Shown: positions 47,162 to 49,284, numbered from the stretch's first letter. The stretch is 64,000 nt of DNA from Nannobrachium achirus (GCA_963921795.1 OY997653.1:7290651-7354650); one strand, 5' to 3'. Made by a program: numbers and translations. The notes: a model not told the origin generated them from the sequence alone.

Positions 47162-49284
47162 TAATGCACTATCATTGTAAAGCTCCTTGGATAAAAAGCT
47201 CTATATAAATGCACCATTTAGCATTATGTAGTTTAACACAGAGGTGGGACCACAACACAGTCTCTTCCCCACTCCTCAAATACAGTAGGTTTCGTCAACA
47301 GATGGAAGTGTCACTTGTAGCACTGTGTGGCGTCCTCTGGCGCAGTGGTTCTCAAATGGGGTCCTTGAGGGGTTCCAGGGGGTCCCTTAGTGGCTAACTA
47401 TGTTTATTTAACATCAAAATCAGTTGAACCTCTTAATATACGTCGGCTATTTGAAGATAGCAGATCTGCAAGCATCACAGTGCAATTGTAAATCTGCTAT
47501 TATAAACTCTTGAAAATATGGAATATCTTTGAAACATAATAACACAAACATTGTAATCAGTGGTGTAAAGTAACTAAGTACATTAACTTAAGTACTGTAC
47601 TTAACTCATTGAGTGCCAGCGCCCTCTAGGGGCCAAAGAATGCCAGCGCATCTCTCATTGGCGAGCGCTTTAGCTTCCAGGACTTCACCTTCCAGGACCT
47701 GACGTGCTCACGTTCATGCACGGCATGGAAATGTCCCGGATGAAGATGCTAACAGAATGGCTATTCCCATTTTGTCATCTAAAAGATCATTTTTGGGCGA
47801 TTTCGCCGTAAATAAACCTCGCGCCGCTTCCCTATGACACAATCCAGAGATATAAGCCTTTAAAGATGTGGTCTTTCATTGGATTAGGCGGAGATTGGCG
47901 ATTGCGTTCGCAAATAACGTCCGGCCGGGACGTTGCTAGCTTTCGGCTAGTAGCTACAAAAATCAGGCCAGGCTTCAGAAGGCCTCTTATCATTTTTATT
48001 CATTTCATTAAATATCCCGGACTAGTTCGGGAGAGGCACCATGGAATACGTTGCGCCGCCTACAATGAACATTGGGTGAACATTGGGGGGGTCTAAACTT
48101 TATTTTAAACCATTTTCAATGGAATATATCGTCGGACAGAGTAGAATGGCTTGCTGGCTAGCGGCTAGCGAGCCGGGACCACCCACGTTGCTCCAAGCAG
48201 CTCGGGGTAAGTAAAATAGCAAATAAAAAATTGTTTTTGATCCCGAATATCCCGAACTAGTTCGGGAGAGGCACTGTATGAGTTAAGTACACTTTTGAGG
48301 TATTTGAACTTTACTTGAGTATATCCAATTTCCAATACTTTTACTTCTACTTCACTACATCTTGGATTCAAATATTGTACTTTTACTCCACTACATTTAT
48401 TTGAACACTTTAGTTATGAGTTACTTTGCAGGTGTAAATTATAATATTATAAAACACACATTAACCCACTTAAGCCTTAATTTATACCTAAGCTATTTGA
48501 GAATAGCTGATCTACAAGCTCACAAGCTTCAAACTTTTAGTACTTTTACTTTTGGTACTTTAAGTACATTTGGAGGTCAATACTTTCATACATTTACTCA
48601 AGTACATTTTGAATTCTGGACATTTACTTGTAACGGAGTACATACAGTGCAGTATTGATACTTTTACTTAAGTACAAAATGTGAGTACTTTTTCCACCTC
48701 TGATTGTAATGGGGGTCCTTTGTACAAAATACTTGTACTTGTATAGATAGGGGGTCCATGGCCGAATTCATATACAGTTCTTGCTTCTCACAGTGCTTAA
48801 TGCAGTCAGTCAGTGTCAATCCGACAGTTTAATAATGTATTTTTATTCTAACTAAAAACACTGCATTATTTTATCTCCAGAATCCCATCCAGCCACCAGA
48901 CCACGTCTGCCAGCCGTGTCCACAGTGACCACACCCCTTCAGGAAGTGACCACGTCCCTTCAGGAAGTGATGCAACCACTTCCTGTGTCCACAGTGACCA
49001 CACCCCTACAGGAAGCAAAGATATTGAAGTCCGTGCGGTCAGAGTTCGTCAACGGAGTGTCGGAGGCCGTGATCAAAGGTCTGCTGGACATCCTGTACGA
49101 TGATAAGGTTCTCAACTATGAAGAGATGGACGAGGTCAGAGATTTGACGGGCAGAGCTGAGAAAGCGAGACGACTAATCGACATGGTGAGAAAGAAAGGG
49201 AACAAAGCTTCTTGGAGGATGATCACTGGACTTCATCAACTAGATCCAACCCTTCATGAGGAACTGTGTTTGGACAAACCCTGA
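2447..49284 (+). CDS. NLR family receptor: [14 protein letters not shown]30.2-FIIND(ZZ)-CARD
   Basis: This is a multi-exon gene. Coding exons are 2734-4546, 26226-26399, 29997-30170, 32058-32231, 32894-32986, 35157-35203, 37307-37838, 38224-38286, 38465-38679, 39476-39642, 45139-45178, 46112-46353, 46538-46654, 46843-46984 and 48881-49284, plus a weaker candidate at 2447-2508. From 2734 the exons sum to 4,397 nt. That is two bases closing a codon, then 1,465 codons including the stop, with matching phases at every junction. The family (fish NLR-C/NLRP-like) is a cytosolic innate sensor. NACHT drives ATP-dependent oligomerisation, LRR and B30.2 probably sense ligand, and FIIND-CARD is the NLRP1/CARD8-type output that recruits caspase-1-like proteases. 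The insertion of a ZZ zinc finger between the two FIIND halves is unusual. The true first exon and promoter were not found. No disabling mutation is visible. The exon chain is predicted from splice sites, phases and domain homology, without transcript evidence. Confidence 0.85.
2519..2625. repeat. (CT)n followed by AAATAAGT-type repeat
   Basis: About 27 CT units run to 2572, followed by degenerate TAAATAAGTAAATAAATA repeats. The tract lies in the short presumed intron before the FISNA-NACHT exon. Confidence 0.95.
2734..4546 (+). CDS. NLR exon: FISNA, NACHT ATPase and winged-helix region
   Basis: The acceptor is TTGTGTTCCAG ending at 2733 and the donor is GTTAGT at 4547. The exon is 1,813 nt, usual for this fish exon, and is open throughout. 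Counting from GAT at 2736, residues 1-85 are the FISNA region that precedes NACHT. Walker A GIAGIGKT is residues 96-103 (3021-3044). Walker B LDGLDE is residues 171-176 (3246-3263). A sensor-like [11 protein letters not shown] follows, then the winged-helix and superhelical region. Residues 439-450 (4050-4085) are an unbroken Asp/Glu run encoded by GAT/GAA repeats, within a stretch that also holds flanking Ser-Glu codons. The exon ends in phase 2 at KAR, the normal boundary before the first LRR exon. The catalytic motifs look intact, so ATP binding is expected. Confidence 0.93.
4593..4917. repeat. Dispersed repeat with 'GGCGCTATAACAGGCC' core
   Basis: It begins with a TTGCGACAGAAGGTCGCA near-palindrome and ends with TTATCGCTGCTTGCAGCTATA. 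It contains two copies of a block built around TGGTGGCGCTATAACAGGCC and AATGTGAGAAGGG. Related sequence lies inverted at 63330-63490 and partly at 39160-39420. No coding capacity is seen. Confidence 0.65.
4918..4997. repeat. (TACA)n microsatellite
   Basis: About 18 ATAC units, adjacent to the end of the preceding dispersed repeat and the start of the next inverted-repeat element. Confidence 0.95.
5011..5687. mobile_element. Non-autonomous DNA transposon with ~55-bp inverted ends
   Basis: The left end begins TCAGCACAAAAAGAAAGGAA and continues through CGGTCCATTATATCTCCCC. The same sequence appears inverted at 5632-5687. The end motif resembles those of fish Tc1-type elements, which is an impression and not a search result. 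The middle contains two diverged direct copies of a block with CCACACGTTTGGCTGTGT (around 5349 and 5516) and an inverted third copy near 5070. No transposase is seen. Confidence 0.75.
5690..6290. repeat. Dispersed repeat block (copy 1) starting with palindrome GCGACCGAAGGTCGC
   Basis: A GCGACCGAAGGTCGC palindrome is followed by AT-rich sequence with GTGATGTCAGTGTGATGTCA. Then come diverged copies of a ~150-bp unit (TGTGGATAACACTATATATG to AGGAAGTGATGTCACATGAC). A near-identical block lies at 50705-51135. No protein is supported. Confidence 0.8.
6293..6313. repeat. Short interstitial TTAGGG run
   Basis: Three to four GGGTTA units at the edge of the preceding repeat. It is too short to mean more than a chance or repaired end. 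Confidence 0.7.
6314..6774. other. Intronic, nothing recognised
   Basis: This lies within the first long NLR intron. No open frame with recognisable homology, no RNA gene and no clear repeat boundary could be found. Confidence 0.5.
6775..6818. repeat. (TC)n microsatellite
   Basis: About 22 TC units. Confidence 0.95.
6820..7185. repeat. 65-bp minisatellite, 5-6 units
   Basis: The unit contains ATAAATGTAAACAGAGGTAC, then AGTCAGACATTAAGGC and ATAACACAATACTTTATTAG. The units are diverged, and one is shortened around 6940. Confidence 0.85.
7186..8934. other. Intronic, mostly unassigned; weak inverted repeat and LINE-like tail
   Basis: A CCTGCAGGGTTTATGTTA motif near 7692 is repeated inverted near 8147, so the two sites may bound an old element. 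Near 8560-8690 there is sequence of the TTATTTGACAGGGACAGTA kind, resembling a fish LINE tail. No gene is seen. Confidence 0.4.
9065..9955 (-). pseudogene. 5'-truncated L2-type LINE, RT C-terminal fragment
   Basis: On the minus strand, a 206-codon frame (9304-9924) carries the C-terminal L2 RT pattern: [33 protein letters not shown], and a final [10 protein letters not shown] before KTHLFRLHL. The preceding block [16 protein letters not shown] is in another frame (9758-9955), so there is a frameshift. The 3' tail carries the common teleost motif TTTAGCAGACGCTTTTAATC (inverted in register) near 9088. It is a dead truncated copy. Confidence 0.88.
10130..11371. repeat. 128-bp tandem array, about 9.6 units
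   Basis: The unit contains TTTCGGCCAATCAGAAGAGG, then GGGGCTAAGTTAAACCAATT, AAGCTGAAGGACTCTGAAAC and GTACGACAAACGGTTGA. Spacing between equivalent points is 128 bp. The short repeated minus-strand frames it creates are by-products of the period. The array ends exactly where the large hAT element is inserted. Confidence 0.92.
12086..13330. repeat. Triplicated ~245-bp segment with stem-loop, inside the hAT element
   Basis: A segment starting GTGATCATAACACGATCGCC occurs at about 12086, 12722 and 13088. It ends near ACCACAGGAAAAAGGCATT. Each copy has an inverted pair, CCCAGGCTTCATTT and AAATGAAGCCTGGG, around a CTTCCGATCGCC loop; the middle copy has one mismatch. A second linked block (TGTCATTTGATAGTTCTTCT to TTTTTGGGGGGTAATTTTTC) is found in full around 12547, 12976 and 14997, and in part near 12661. 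Confidence 0.85.
13419..14956. mobile_element. hAT-like element nested inside 11372-15201
   Basis: The inverted ends are perfect over 15 bp: CAATGTTCCCTCTAA and TTAGAGGGAACATTG. They are flanked by perfect 8-bp duplications ATTCCTTG at 13411-13418 and 14957-14964. The uninterrupted target (ACAGGATTCCTTGTAAGAG) is present near 12505 in the tandem copy of the host segment, which shows the empty site. The element carries (CT)n tracts at 13583-13626 and 13679-13726. It also holds a 'GTGGGTCCAGGGACCCCC' dispersed repeat at 14128-14325. No transposase is recognisable. Confidence 0.93.
15480..16395. repeat. Diverged tandem units 'TTCCTATTGGCTGAGCTTTA'
   Basis: Units of about 110-130 bp begin TTCCTATTGGCTGAGCTTTA and continue with CATAACTCCAGTTTGCAGCA and TCTCGAAACTTGGTGTG. 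They occur at 15530, 16088, 16210 and 16307, and inverted at 39900-40165. The unit matches the tail of the TAGCATT-array family. There is no coding content. Confidence 0.7.
16817..18961 (-). CDS. L2-type LINE reverse transcriptase frame
   Basis: A 714-codon open frame. RT landmarks in order are [17 protein letters not shown], the [12 protein letters not shown] block, [21 protein letters not shown] and the catalytic YADD (plus-strand region 17640-17665). It ends with the L2-type C-terminal block ([32 protein letters not shown]). All catalytic motifs look intact. The endonuclease lies upstream in another frame, with overlap at 18858-18961, so one small indel separates them. The true protein would be a fusion, and the first ~30 codons of this frame are probably out of register. 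Confidence 0.88.
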   Translation of the reverse strand: MWAISFSLTISIFVLTLTLLPSLRPEVTILTDTNDLVGHFNNLCLTALDVIAPLKIKNKRAGGINSSPWMNDDIRSLKRECRQVERKWKKCKEMVHFTHMKELLSVFNTKTDEARTTYFSNLINSNLNKPRALFAVINTLVNPAPPAVPVFSNDDCEQFLSFFINKVHNIRSNINPPSSNTIVDFPPPVSTLCQFNTISLLDLSPILSHMHPSSSPGDIIPTTLLKDVFHCLSPYILEIINSSLSSGCVPDHFKHAIIQPLLKKPTLDPSVHSNYRPISKLPFISKVLEKVVCNQLLNFLKSNNIFDKFQSGFRQKHSTETALLRVSSDILMRADVGECSVLLLLDLSAAFDTIDHSILLDRLQRCVGITGSALEWFSSYLSARSVSVAVNSYASSSVPLTCGVPQGSILGPILFSLYMLPLGTLISSFEGISYHCYADDTQLYLSFKQNNLSKLTVMYDCLTSIKNWMAHNYLQLNADKTEILIIGPESSSNDMRLSLGPLAMNVKQTVKNLGVFFDNNLNLEFHVKKVTQACFYHLRNIAKIKSILSPQDLEKIMHAFVSSRLDYCNGLYTTLSRSSLSRLQLVQNTAARILTSTNRRAHITPVLASLHWLPIKARIVFKILLITFKALHGLAPLYIVDLLPPKTNARSLRSSNKGLLEVPVSYLKTKGDRAFAVVAPTLWNALPLPLKTAVSVDSFKRLLKTHLFQIHFTS
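18858..19532 (-). CDS. L2-type LINE apurinic-like endonuclease frame
   Basis: A 224-codon open frame with the APE-type endonuclease pattern: [13 protein letters not shown], then [10 protein letters not shown] with the catalytic Glu, [27 protein letters not shown] with the metal-site Asp and Asn, HTLDLVFT and a final LSDHKYIRF with the catalytic His. The frame then breaks at about 18900 before the RT region. The first methionine may not be the native start, since the open frame continues upstream. Confidence 0.85.
   Translation of the reverse strand: MALINARSACNKPFVVRDFVKSHGLDFLFITETWLKEKDNVTVNKLCPTDCSFINAPRSSRGGGLATVFSKQFVCRSVEIEHFNTFEALLLRIGTVNPLFILLCYRPPGSKSEFLKEFPDFLSSIVMKVDHLVLTGDFNFHIDNPLDILANEFISITKSLNLTQHVSGPTHDQGHTLDLVFTLGLDINNLCVGDFFLSDHKYIRFNIDFIAESPPRGDHSDRHQ
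19626..20695. other. Intronic, mostly unassigned; half-hairpin at 20391-20430
   Basis: No gene is seen. A repeat-like phrase 'GTGGTTCTAAAAACCTTTTA...GGGACCCAAA' (20325-20390) leads into one arm of the recurrent hairpin (AGCAGATCTACAAGTTCACA, 20399-20418). A (CA)n run starts at 20696. Confidence 0.45.
20733..21969. mobile_element. hAT-like element inserted in a (CA)n tract
   Basis: The ends are inverted: TAGTGTTGTAGTCGAGTCCA at the left and, at the right, ACTCGAGTACTACAACACTA. They are followed inward by many GAGTCC and GAGACC motifs in both orientations. Both flanks are (AC)n (20696-20732 and about 21973-22003), consistent with insertion into a microsatellite whose duplication cannot be separated from the repeat. 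The 1.2-kb interior has no recognisable transposase. Confidence 0.75.
22010..22719. other. Intronic, nothing recognised
   Basis: AT-rich sequence with no coding, RNA or clear repeat signal. Confidence 0.5.
22720..23240 (-). repeat. tRNA-derived SINE-like composite repeat (minus)
   Basis: Read on the minus strand, 23050-23240 gives GGCGCAGTTGGTAGCGCTG with an A-box-like start, then GTGAGGTCGC-type sequence and a B-box-like GGGTTCGATTCC, followed by the widely seen fish SINE phrase GTGTGGAGTTTGCATGTTCT. The left part (22790-22980) matches 30950-31140 in inverted orientation. It is repetitive DNA with no evidence of a functional tRNA. Confidence 0.7.
23617..23693. repeat. Recurrent hairpin, complete copy
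   Basis: Left arm TAGTGAAAACAGCAGATCTA then CAAGCTCACAACGCG. Right arm GCTGTGAGCTTGTAGATTGG then ATATTTTCAC. It belongs to the hairpin family described in the findings. Confidence 0.8.
23700..26225. other. Intronic, no gene recognised
   Basis: AT-rich intron with scattered TAGGCCTA motifs, a T-rich run (25260-25290), a (CAG)5 run near 25310 and a run of about 17 G at 25698-25714. No splice-flanked domain, RNA gene or defined transposon end was found. Its end carries the acceptor for the first LRR exon. Confidence 0.5.
26226..26399 (+). CDS. NLR exon: leucine-rich repeat 1
   Basis: 174 nt, the standard unit length for fish NLR LRR exons. The acceptor is TCTGTCATTACAG and the donor is GTACAG at 26400. 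Phase 2 at both ends joins KAR to [18 protein letters not shown]. Later leucines ([12 protein letters not shown]) keep the LRR spacing, but the consensus is more degenerate than in the next two exons. The donor is followed almost at once by a C-run and (CA)n. Confidence 0.88.
26412..26470. repeat. (CA)n microsatellite just after the LRR1 donor
   Basis: About 26 CA units after a short C-run, starting about 12-20 nt inside the intron. Confidence 0.95.
26515..27440. repeat. TAGCATT-array family, second copy
   Basis: The left end TTCTAGAAAAGGAATGTCCT and TTTTAAGTGTGCCTGCAG match the family start. TTAGCATT arrays lie at 26578-26650 and 27175-27400. The right end carries CACGTTTTGATGTATATATT and GCGGGGGTGGCGTAAATCGT. 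About 520 bp (26650-27170) between the arrays is a separate GC-rich sequence of unknown origin. Confidence 0.65.
27441..28050. other. Intronic, nothing recognised
   Basis: No coding or RNA signal. A weak ATTTAGCAGACG motif near 27706 hints at an old LINE tail. Confidence 0.45.
28052..28156. repeat. (ATCT)n and (CA)n microsatellites
   Basis: Four to five ATCT units followed by about 41 CA units (28075-28156). Confidence 0.95.
28273..28570. repeat. TAGCATT-array family, compact inverted copy
   Basis: It starts ATCAAAACGTGCGGCTAGGC, continues with CATAACTCCAGTTCAAAGCA and an inverted array (AATGCTAATGCTAA), then GTTGCACACACTTAGCGAGC and TGCAGGCACACGTAAAATG. It ends near TTCTCTTTTCTAGTA. This short copy shows the family's end-to-end order in under 300 bp. 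Confidence 0.75.
28732..29193. mobile_element. TTAA-flanked MITE, family A copy 1 (462 bp)
   Basis: Flanked by TTAA at 28728-28731 and 29194-29197. The ends are CTCTCCCAACGCTTTGAACG and CTGGCAGTATGAGAG, short inverted ends around CTCTC/GAGAG. TTAA duplication without further target change is the mark of piggyBac-type transposition. Closely related copies: 45356-45818 and 59225-59692. Confidence 0.85.
29198..29996. other. Intronic, unassigned; GGGTCAAAATGACCC palindrome at ~29301
   Basis: The palindrome matches the ends of the TTAA element at 58439-59870, so a related decayed element may surround the preceding MITE. Otherwise nothing is recognised up to the LRR2 acceptor. Confidence 0.45.
29997..30170 (+). 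CDS. NLR exon: leucine-rich repeat 2
   Basis: 174 nt, phase 2 at both ends, acceptor TCTCCATTCAG and donor GTTAGA. The translation [20 protein letters not shown] continues into [19 protein letters not shown] and ends in a CRLEILR block. This is the canonical ribonuclease-inhibitor-type LRR pair of fish NLR-C proteins. Confidence 0.95.
30171..30564. other. Intronic; degenerate hairpin copy at 30440-30506
   Basis: Around 30440-30506 the arms GCAGATCTACAA, TCTACAAGCTCACAAT and TTGTAGATCGGCTATTTT form an imperfect copy of the recurrent hairpin, next to a run of G. Nothing else is recognised. Confidence 0.6.
30565..30760 (+). repeat. tRNA-derived SINE-like element
   Basis: GGCACGGTGGTGCAGCAGTA resembles the tRNA-derived head with an A-box. 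GGGTACGATTCCCGCC is B-box-like. GTGTGGAGTTTGCATGTTCT follows, as in the copy at 22720-23240 and fragments near 51138 and 53000. It is unlikely to be a working tRNA because the fold around the boxes is not conserved. Confidence 0.75.
30950..31140. repeat. Dispersed repeat shared with 22790-22980 (inverted)
   Basis: Shared phrases include CTTGGACTACTCATGCA and GGCAGAGGGAGAGCAGAGCC with their reverse complements in the earlier copy. No coding content. Confidence 0.7.
31245..31326. repeat. Recurrent hairpin, complete copy with CG-rich loop
   Basis: Arms CTAGTGAAAACAGCCGATCT and ACAAGCACACAACGCCTCGC pair with GCGAGGTGTTGTGTGCTTGT and AGATCTGCTGTTTTCACTA. The arm reads GCACAC where most copies read GCTCAC, and the opposite arm changes to match. 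Confidence 0.9.
31327..32057. other. Intronic; repeat shared with 61796-61910 and a tRNA-like B-box
   Basis: 31327-31430 (GATGAAGCAGGGCTTTGCTT) matches 61800-61910 after the corresponding hairpin, so hairpin and flank travel together there. On the minus strand, 31823-31920 contains GTTTCGAATCCTAGTTGGG, a B-box-like sequence suggesting an old tRNA-derived SINE. No gene. Confidence 0.5.
32058..32231 (+). CDS. NLR exon: leucine-rich repeat 3
   Basis: 174 nt, phase 2 at both ends, acceptor TTTATTATTCAG and donor GTGAAT. It reads [20 protein letters not shown], then [20 protein letters not shown] and CTLEILR. It is a canonical LRR exon and fully open. Confidence 0.95.
32232..32893. other. Intronic, nothing recognised
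   Basis: No domain or repeat end is visible. The region ends in a (CT)n-rich polypyrimidine tract (32862-32893) serving the next acceptor. Confidence 0.5.
32894..32986 (+). CDS. NLR exon: short terminal leucine-rich repeat
   Basis: 93 nt, phase 2 at both ends, acceptor CTCTTTTCAG and donor GTGAGT. It reads [20 protein letters not shown] then [12 protein letters not shown], half the length of the other LRR exons. Short final LRR exons before the linker are usual in the family. Confidence 0.9.
32987..33368. other. Intronic, nothing recognised
   Basis: No coding or RNA signal apart from a short (CATGA)n run near 33150. Confidence 0.5.
33369..33541. mobile_element. Short inverted-repeat MITE, copy 1
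   Basis: The left end ACCTGTCCATACTGTCTC pairs with GAGACAGTATGGACAGGC at the right. Internal CCGACAAAAAGTTTGG pairs imperfectly with CCAAACTTTTCATCTG. A diverged second copy lies at 33620-33813. Confidence 0.75.
33620..33813. mobile_element. Short inverted-repeat MITE, copy 2
   Basis: GGCCTGTTCATACTCTCTCC at the left pairs with GGAGAGAGTATGAACAATCC at the right. Several internal motifs (TTTTTGTCGGAAAGGTC, GAATTAGAGTTCGG) are shared with copy 1 in one or the other orientation. Confidence 0.75.
33814..35156. other. Intronic, AT-rich, nothing recognised
   Basis: A tandem duplication near 33840-33960 repeats ATGATGTCATTCA(C/G)GCAGTATAGAA. The rest is AT-rich without coding signal. Confidence 0.5.
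35157..35203 (+). CDS. NLR exon: linker between LRR and B30.2
   Basis: 47 nt, phase 2 in and phase 1 out, acceptor CTTCCTTTTAAAG and donor GTAAGT. It reads [16 protein letters not shown]. Similar short charged linkers precede B30.2 in fish NLR-C genes. Phases on both sides fit, which supports it despite its size. Confidence 0.82.
35219..35545. repeat. (TG)n tract followed by TTAGCATT array
   Basis: About 44 TG units begin 16 nt after the linker-exon donor (35219-35307). A degenerate TTAGCATT array follows (35308-35545), another member of the TAGCATT family without clear ends. Confidence 0.9.
36454..36530. repeat. Recurrent hairpin, complete copy (GCGCGG loop type)
   Basis: AAAAATAGCAGATCTACAAG and CTCGCAGCGCGGCAC pair with GTGCTGCGCTGTGAGCTTGT and AGATCTGCTATTTTT. 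The stem is interrupted only by a few G-T pairs. The same loop type recurs at 62395-62452, 62797-62873 and 62930-62972. Confidence 0.9.
36824..36930. mobile_element. Short MITE (copy 3 of 3)
   Basis: It shares the core CCATTCTGACATGCCGCCAT, then CATTCACTTCTAATTCTGG, and the GTAGGAATGGGGG end with copies at 1591-1711 and 60719-60873. The target duplication is not clear here. Confidence 0.65.
37307..37838 (+). CDS. NLR exon: PRY/SPRY (B30.2) domain
   Basis: 532 nt, phase 1 in. It reads [20 protein letters not shown] (PRY start), then SYWEVTW, WSLECNG and [15 protein letters not shown], ending [14 protein letters not shown]. All core B30.2 landmarks are present, and the length (about 177 residues) is normal. 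B30.2 is a ligand-recognition fold common at the C-terminus of fish NLRs. The donor is GTAAGG at 37839. If it is not used, the frame stops two bases into the intron (TAA, 37840-37842). So the exon can serve as an internal exon or, unspliced, as the terminal one. Confidence 0.93.
37845..37911. repeat. (CA)n tract six bases after the B30.2 exon donor
   Basis: About 33 CA units, then (CT)n. CA repeats near 5' splice sites are known targets of hnRNP L in vertebrates. An effect here is inference. Confidence 0.95.
37960..38205. repeat. Half hairpin and 42-bp minisatellite
   Basis: AGTCAATCTACAAGCTCACA at 37967-37986 is one arm of the recurrent hairpin. About 4.5 copies of a 42-bp unit follow (CTATAGATCTGGTATTTGAT, then GTGTTTATAACATGTAGATG). 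The unit itself contains ATAGATCTG and TGTAGAT pieces, so it may have grown from hairpin sequence. Confidence 0.75.
38224..38286 (+). CDS. NLR exon: link from B30.2 to FIIND
   Basis: 63 nt, phase 2 at both ends, acceptor CTGGTCTTTCAG and donor GTATGT. It reads [20 protein letters not shown] then YR, which runs straight into the ZU5-like half of the FIIND. Correct phase on both sides supports that the B30.2 exon is spliced onward at least in some transcripts. Confidence 0.85.
38287..38464. repeat. Short direct duplications in the small FIIND intron
   Basis: The end of the previous exon is duplicated (AATGAATACAGGT at 38276-38288 and again near 38306), as is GAATACATGCAACATGTGA (38339 and 38382). 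The duplicated AATACAG|GT(C/A) could act as a cryptic donor. Confidence 0.7.
38465..38679 (+). CDS. NLR exon: FIIND, ZU5-like half
   Basis: 215 nt, phase 2 in and phase 1 out, acceptor TTTTGTGTCTCAG and donor GTGAGG. It reads [20 protein letters not shown], then [29 protein letters not shown] and [13 protein letters not shown]. These are the hallmark blocks of the first half of the FIIND (NLRP1, CARD8, PIDD type). The usual continuation is the UPA half, here reached only after the ZZ cassette or by skipping it. Confidence 0.92.
38729..38816. repeat. (TG)n microsatellite
   Basis: About 44 TG units beginning 50 nt after the ZU5 exon donor. Confidence 0.95.
38875..39420. repeat. Dispersed repeat 'GGGCCCCAGCACTGCAGCAG'
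   Basis: It starts GGGCCCCAGCACTGCAGCAG, continues with TGCGAAGCCCTATTGAAATT and an (ATT)n run, and ends with a TATAGCGCCACCATGAGGTC block related to 4593-4917 and 63330-63490. A fragment recurs at 45215-45350. Confidence 0.7.
39476..39642 (+). CDS. NLR exon: ZZ-type zinc finger (p62-like)
   Basis: 167 nt, acceptor TTGTGTTTGCCAG and donor GTCAGA, phase 1 in and phase 0 out. It reads [20 protein letters not shown], then [21 protein letters not shown] and [10 protein letters not shown]. The eight likely zinc ligands are in place: C-x2-C at 39505/39514, C-x2-C at 39547/39556, C-x2-C at 39574/39583 and the H-x2-H pair at 39601/39610. The sequence resembles the SQSTM1/p62 ZZ far more than an average ZZ. 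It also keeps the Asp after the first Cys and the two Asp of PDYD, which in p62 bind N-terminal residues. In the predicted protein it lies between the ZU5 and UPA halves of the FIIND. ZZ domains bind peptides or histone tails, and the ligand here is unknown. Confidence 0.92.
39657..40170. repeat. TAGCATT-array family copy after the ZZ exon
   Basis: ACTAGAAAAGAAAATTCCTA and TTTTAAGTGTGCTTGCAGCT match the family start. A TTAGCATT array follows (39715-39855), then two inverted units containing TCAGCCAATAGGAAGACAG. Confidence 0.75.
40171..40640. other. Intronic, nothing recognised
   Basis: AT-rich, ending in a (TA)n run at 40624-40640 that is the insertion site of the next element. Confidence 0.5.
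40641..42160. mobile_element. Inverted-repeat element (1.5 kb) inserted in (TA)n
   Basis: ACAGGCATGCAAAC at the left end is matched by GTTTGCATGTCTGT at the right, with (TA)n on both sides hiding the target duplication. Inside are a 'GTTGGGACCCATTTGTGGGT' dispersed repeat (41430-41690), one arm of the recurrent hairpin (41690-41712) and a long foldback (41853-42013). No transposase frame is recognised. Confidence 0.7.
41853..42013. repeat. Foldback: ~65-bp inverted arms, short loop
   Basis: AAAGCCTCTATCAGAGTCCA, then GGGTGAAGAGCTATTCACTT, pair with AAGTGAATAGCTATTCACCC and TGGACTCTGTTAGAGCCTTT. The inner part GCTATCACCTA pairs with TAGGTGATAGC. The loop is about 20 nt. Confidence 0.9.
42688..42933. 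mobile_element. TTAA-flanked MITE nested in the previous element (246 bp)
   Basis: TTAA at 42684-42687 and 42934-42937. AGGAGCTATAGTCAACTTTT at the left matches AAAAGTTGACTATAGCTCCT at the right, giving an almost perfect terminal repeat. It is nested in 42333-44947. Confidence 0.92.
43010..44390. repeat. Satellite array in head-to-head orientation
   Basis: 43010-43560 holds units containing GCTCCAATCTGCACCAAACT, CTGTTCAGGGGTCTACCATG and ACAATAGTCACACCAGGGGC. 43600-44390 holds the same unit inverted (GCCCCTGGTGTGACTATCCT, CATGGCAGACCCCTGAACAG, AAGTTTGGTGCATAATGGGG). Units are about 110-150 bp. The many overlapping frames here are products of the period and not genes. Confidence 0.88.
45139..45178 (+). 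CDS. NLR microexon after ZZ (40 nt)
   Basis: Acceptor TTTTTTGTCTTTAAG, donor GTATGT. It reads [13 protein letters not shown] in phase 0. Its length (39+1) converts the phase 0 end of the ZZ exon to the phase 1 needed by the UPA exon. Without it, joining ZZ directly to the UPA exon would hit a stop within 17 codons. The phase fit and strong splice sites support it, although the protein sequence itself is not recognisable. Confidence 0.72.
45356..45818. mobile_element. TTAA-flanked MITE, family A copy 2 (463 bp)
   Basis: TTAA at 45352-45355 and 45819-45822. It begins CTCTTTTACTGCTTTGAGCG and ends ATGGCAGTAGAACTG. It shares GATGACTGTAAGCTGATGAG and GGGGTCGCG with copies at 28732-29193 and 59225-59692. 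Confidence 0.85.
46112..46353 (+). CDS. NLR exon: FIIND, UPA half start
   Basis: 242 nt, phase 1 in and phase 0 out, acceptor ACCTTTCCCAG and donor GTAAAA. It reads [35 protein letters not shown], then [19 protein letters not shown] and LPGNVPLDE. The H-L-S triplet at 46207-46215 sits where autoprocessing FIINDs have H-F-S with cleavage before Ser. His and Ser are kept, and Phe is replaced by Leu. Whether this FIIND self-cleaves cannot be told from sequence. Confidence 0.92.
46457..46524. repeat. 34-bp tandem duplication in intron 3' end
   Basis: CTGTAGGTGTGGCTCATTGG with GTCATATTGTGTTG occurs twice just before the next acceptor. Confidence 0.85.
46538..46654 (+). CDS. NLR exon: FIIND, UPA middle
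   Basis: 117 nt, phase 0 at both ends, acceptor GTGCCATTGCAG and donor GTATGT. It reads [20 protein letters not shown], then [18 protein letters not shown]. The position and length fit the middle of the UPA. Confidence 0.88.
46843..46984 (+). CDS. NLR exon: FIIND, UPA end
   Basis: 142 nt, phase 0 in and phase 1 out, acceptor CTCTGTTTTCAG and donor GTAGTA. It reads [20 protein letters not shown], then [19 protein letters not shown], the usual C-terminal FIIND block with VWE. Confidence 0.9.
47012..47218 (+). repeat. tRNA-derived SINE-like repeat with (TG)n inside
   Basis: GGCGGCAGTGGCTCAGGGGT then AGCTGGTAGAGCAGCC resembles the head of the copy at 57026-57275 (inverted). (TG)n at 47097-47157 separates it from the tail AAAAAGCTCTATATAAATGC. 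Confidence 0.65.
47558..48702. mobile_element. Tol2-like hAT MITE with perfect 8-bp duplication
   Basis: CAGTGGTGTAAAGTAACTAA at the left, AAAATGTGAGTACTTTTTCC then ACCTCTG at the right. It is flanked by ATTGTAAT at 47550-47557 and 48703-48710. The interior is the familiar AAGTAC/ACTTTTACT-rich sequence. Half a recurrent hairpin lies at 48494-48530. It hosts the TTAA element at 47605-48282. A diverged copy lies at 54150-54770. Confidence 0.93.
47605..48282. mobile_element. TTAA-flanked MITE nested in the Tol2-like element (678 bp)
   Basis: TTAA at 47601-47604 and 48283-48286. CTCATTGAGTGCC at the left matches GGCACTGTATGAG at the right. Removing it restores the Tol2-like phrase GTACTTAAGTAC. 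The motif TATCCCG(G/A)ACTAGTTCGGGAGAG occurs at 48013 and 48247. Confidence 0.92.
48881..49284 (+). CDS. NLR exon: C-terminal CARD and stop
   Basis: 404 nt, phase 1 in, acceptor TTTATCTCCAG, stop TGA at 49282-49284. The first ~45 residues are a repeated linker with [10 protein letters not shown] and close variants. The CARD follows: [15 protein letters not shown], then [39 protein letters not shown] and [10 protein letters not shown]. This is the caspase-1/ASC-type CARD seen at the end of NLRP1-like proteins and would couple the receptor to a CARD caspase or adaptor. Confidence 0.95.
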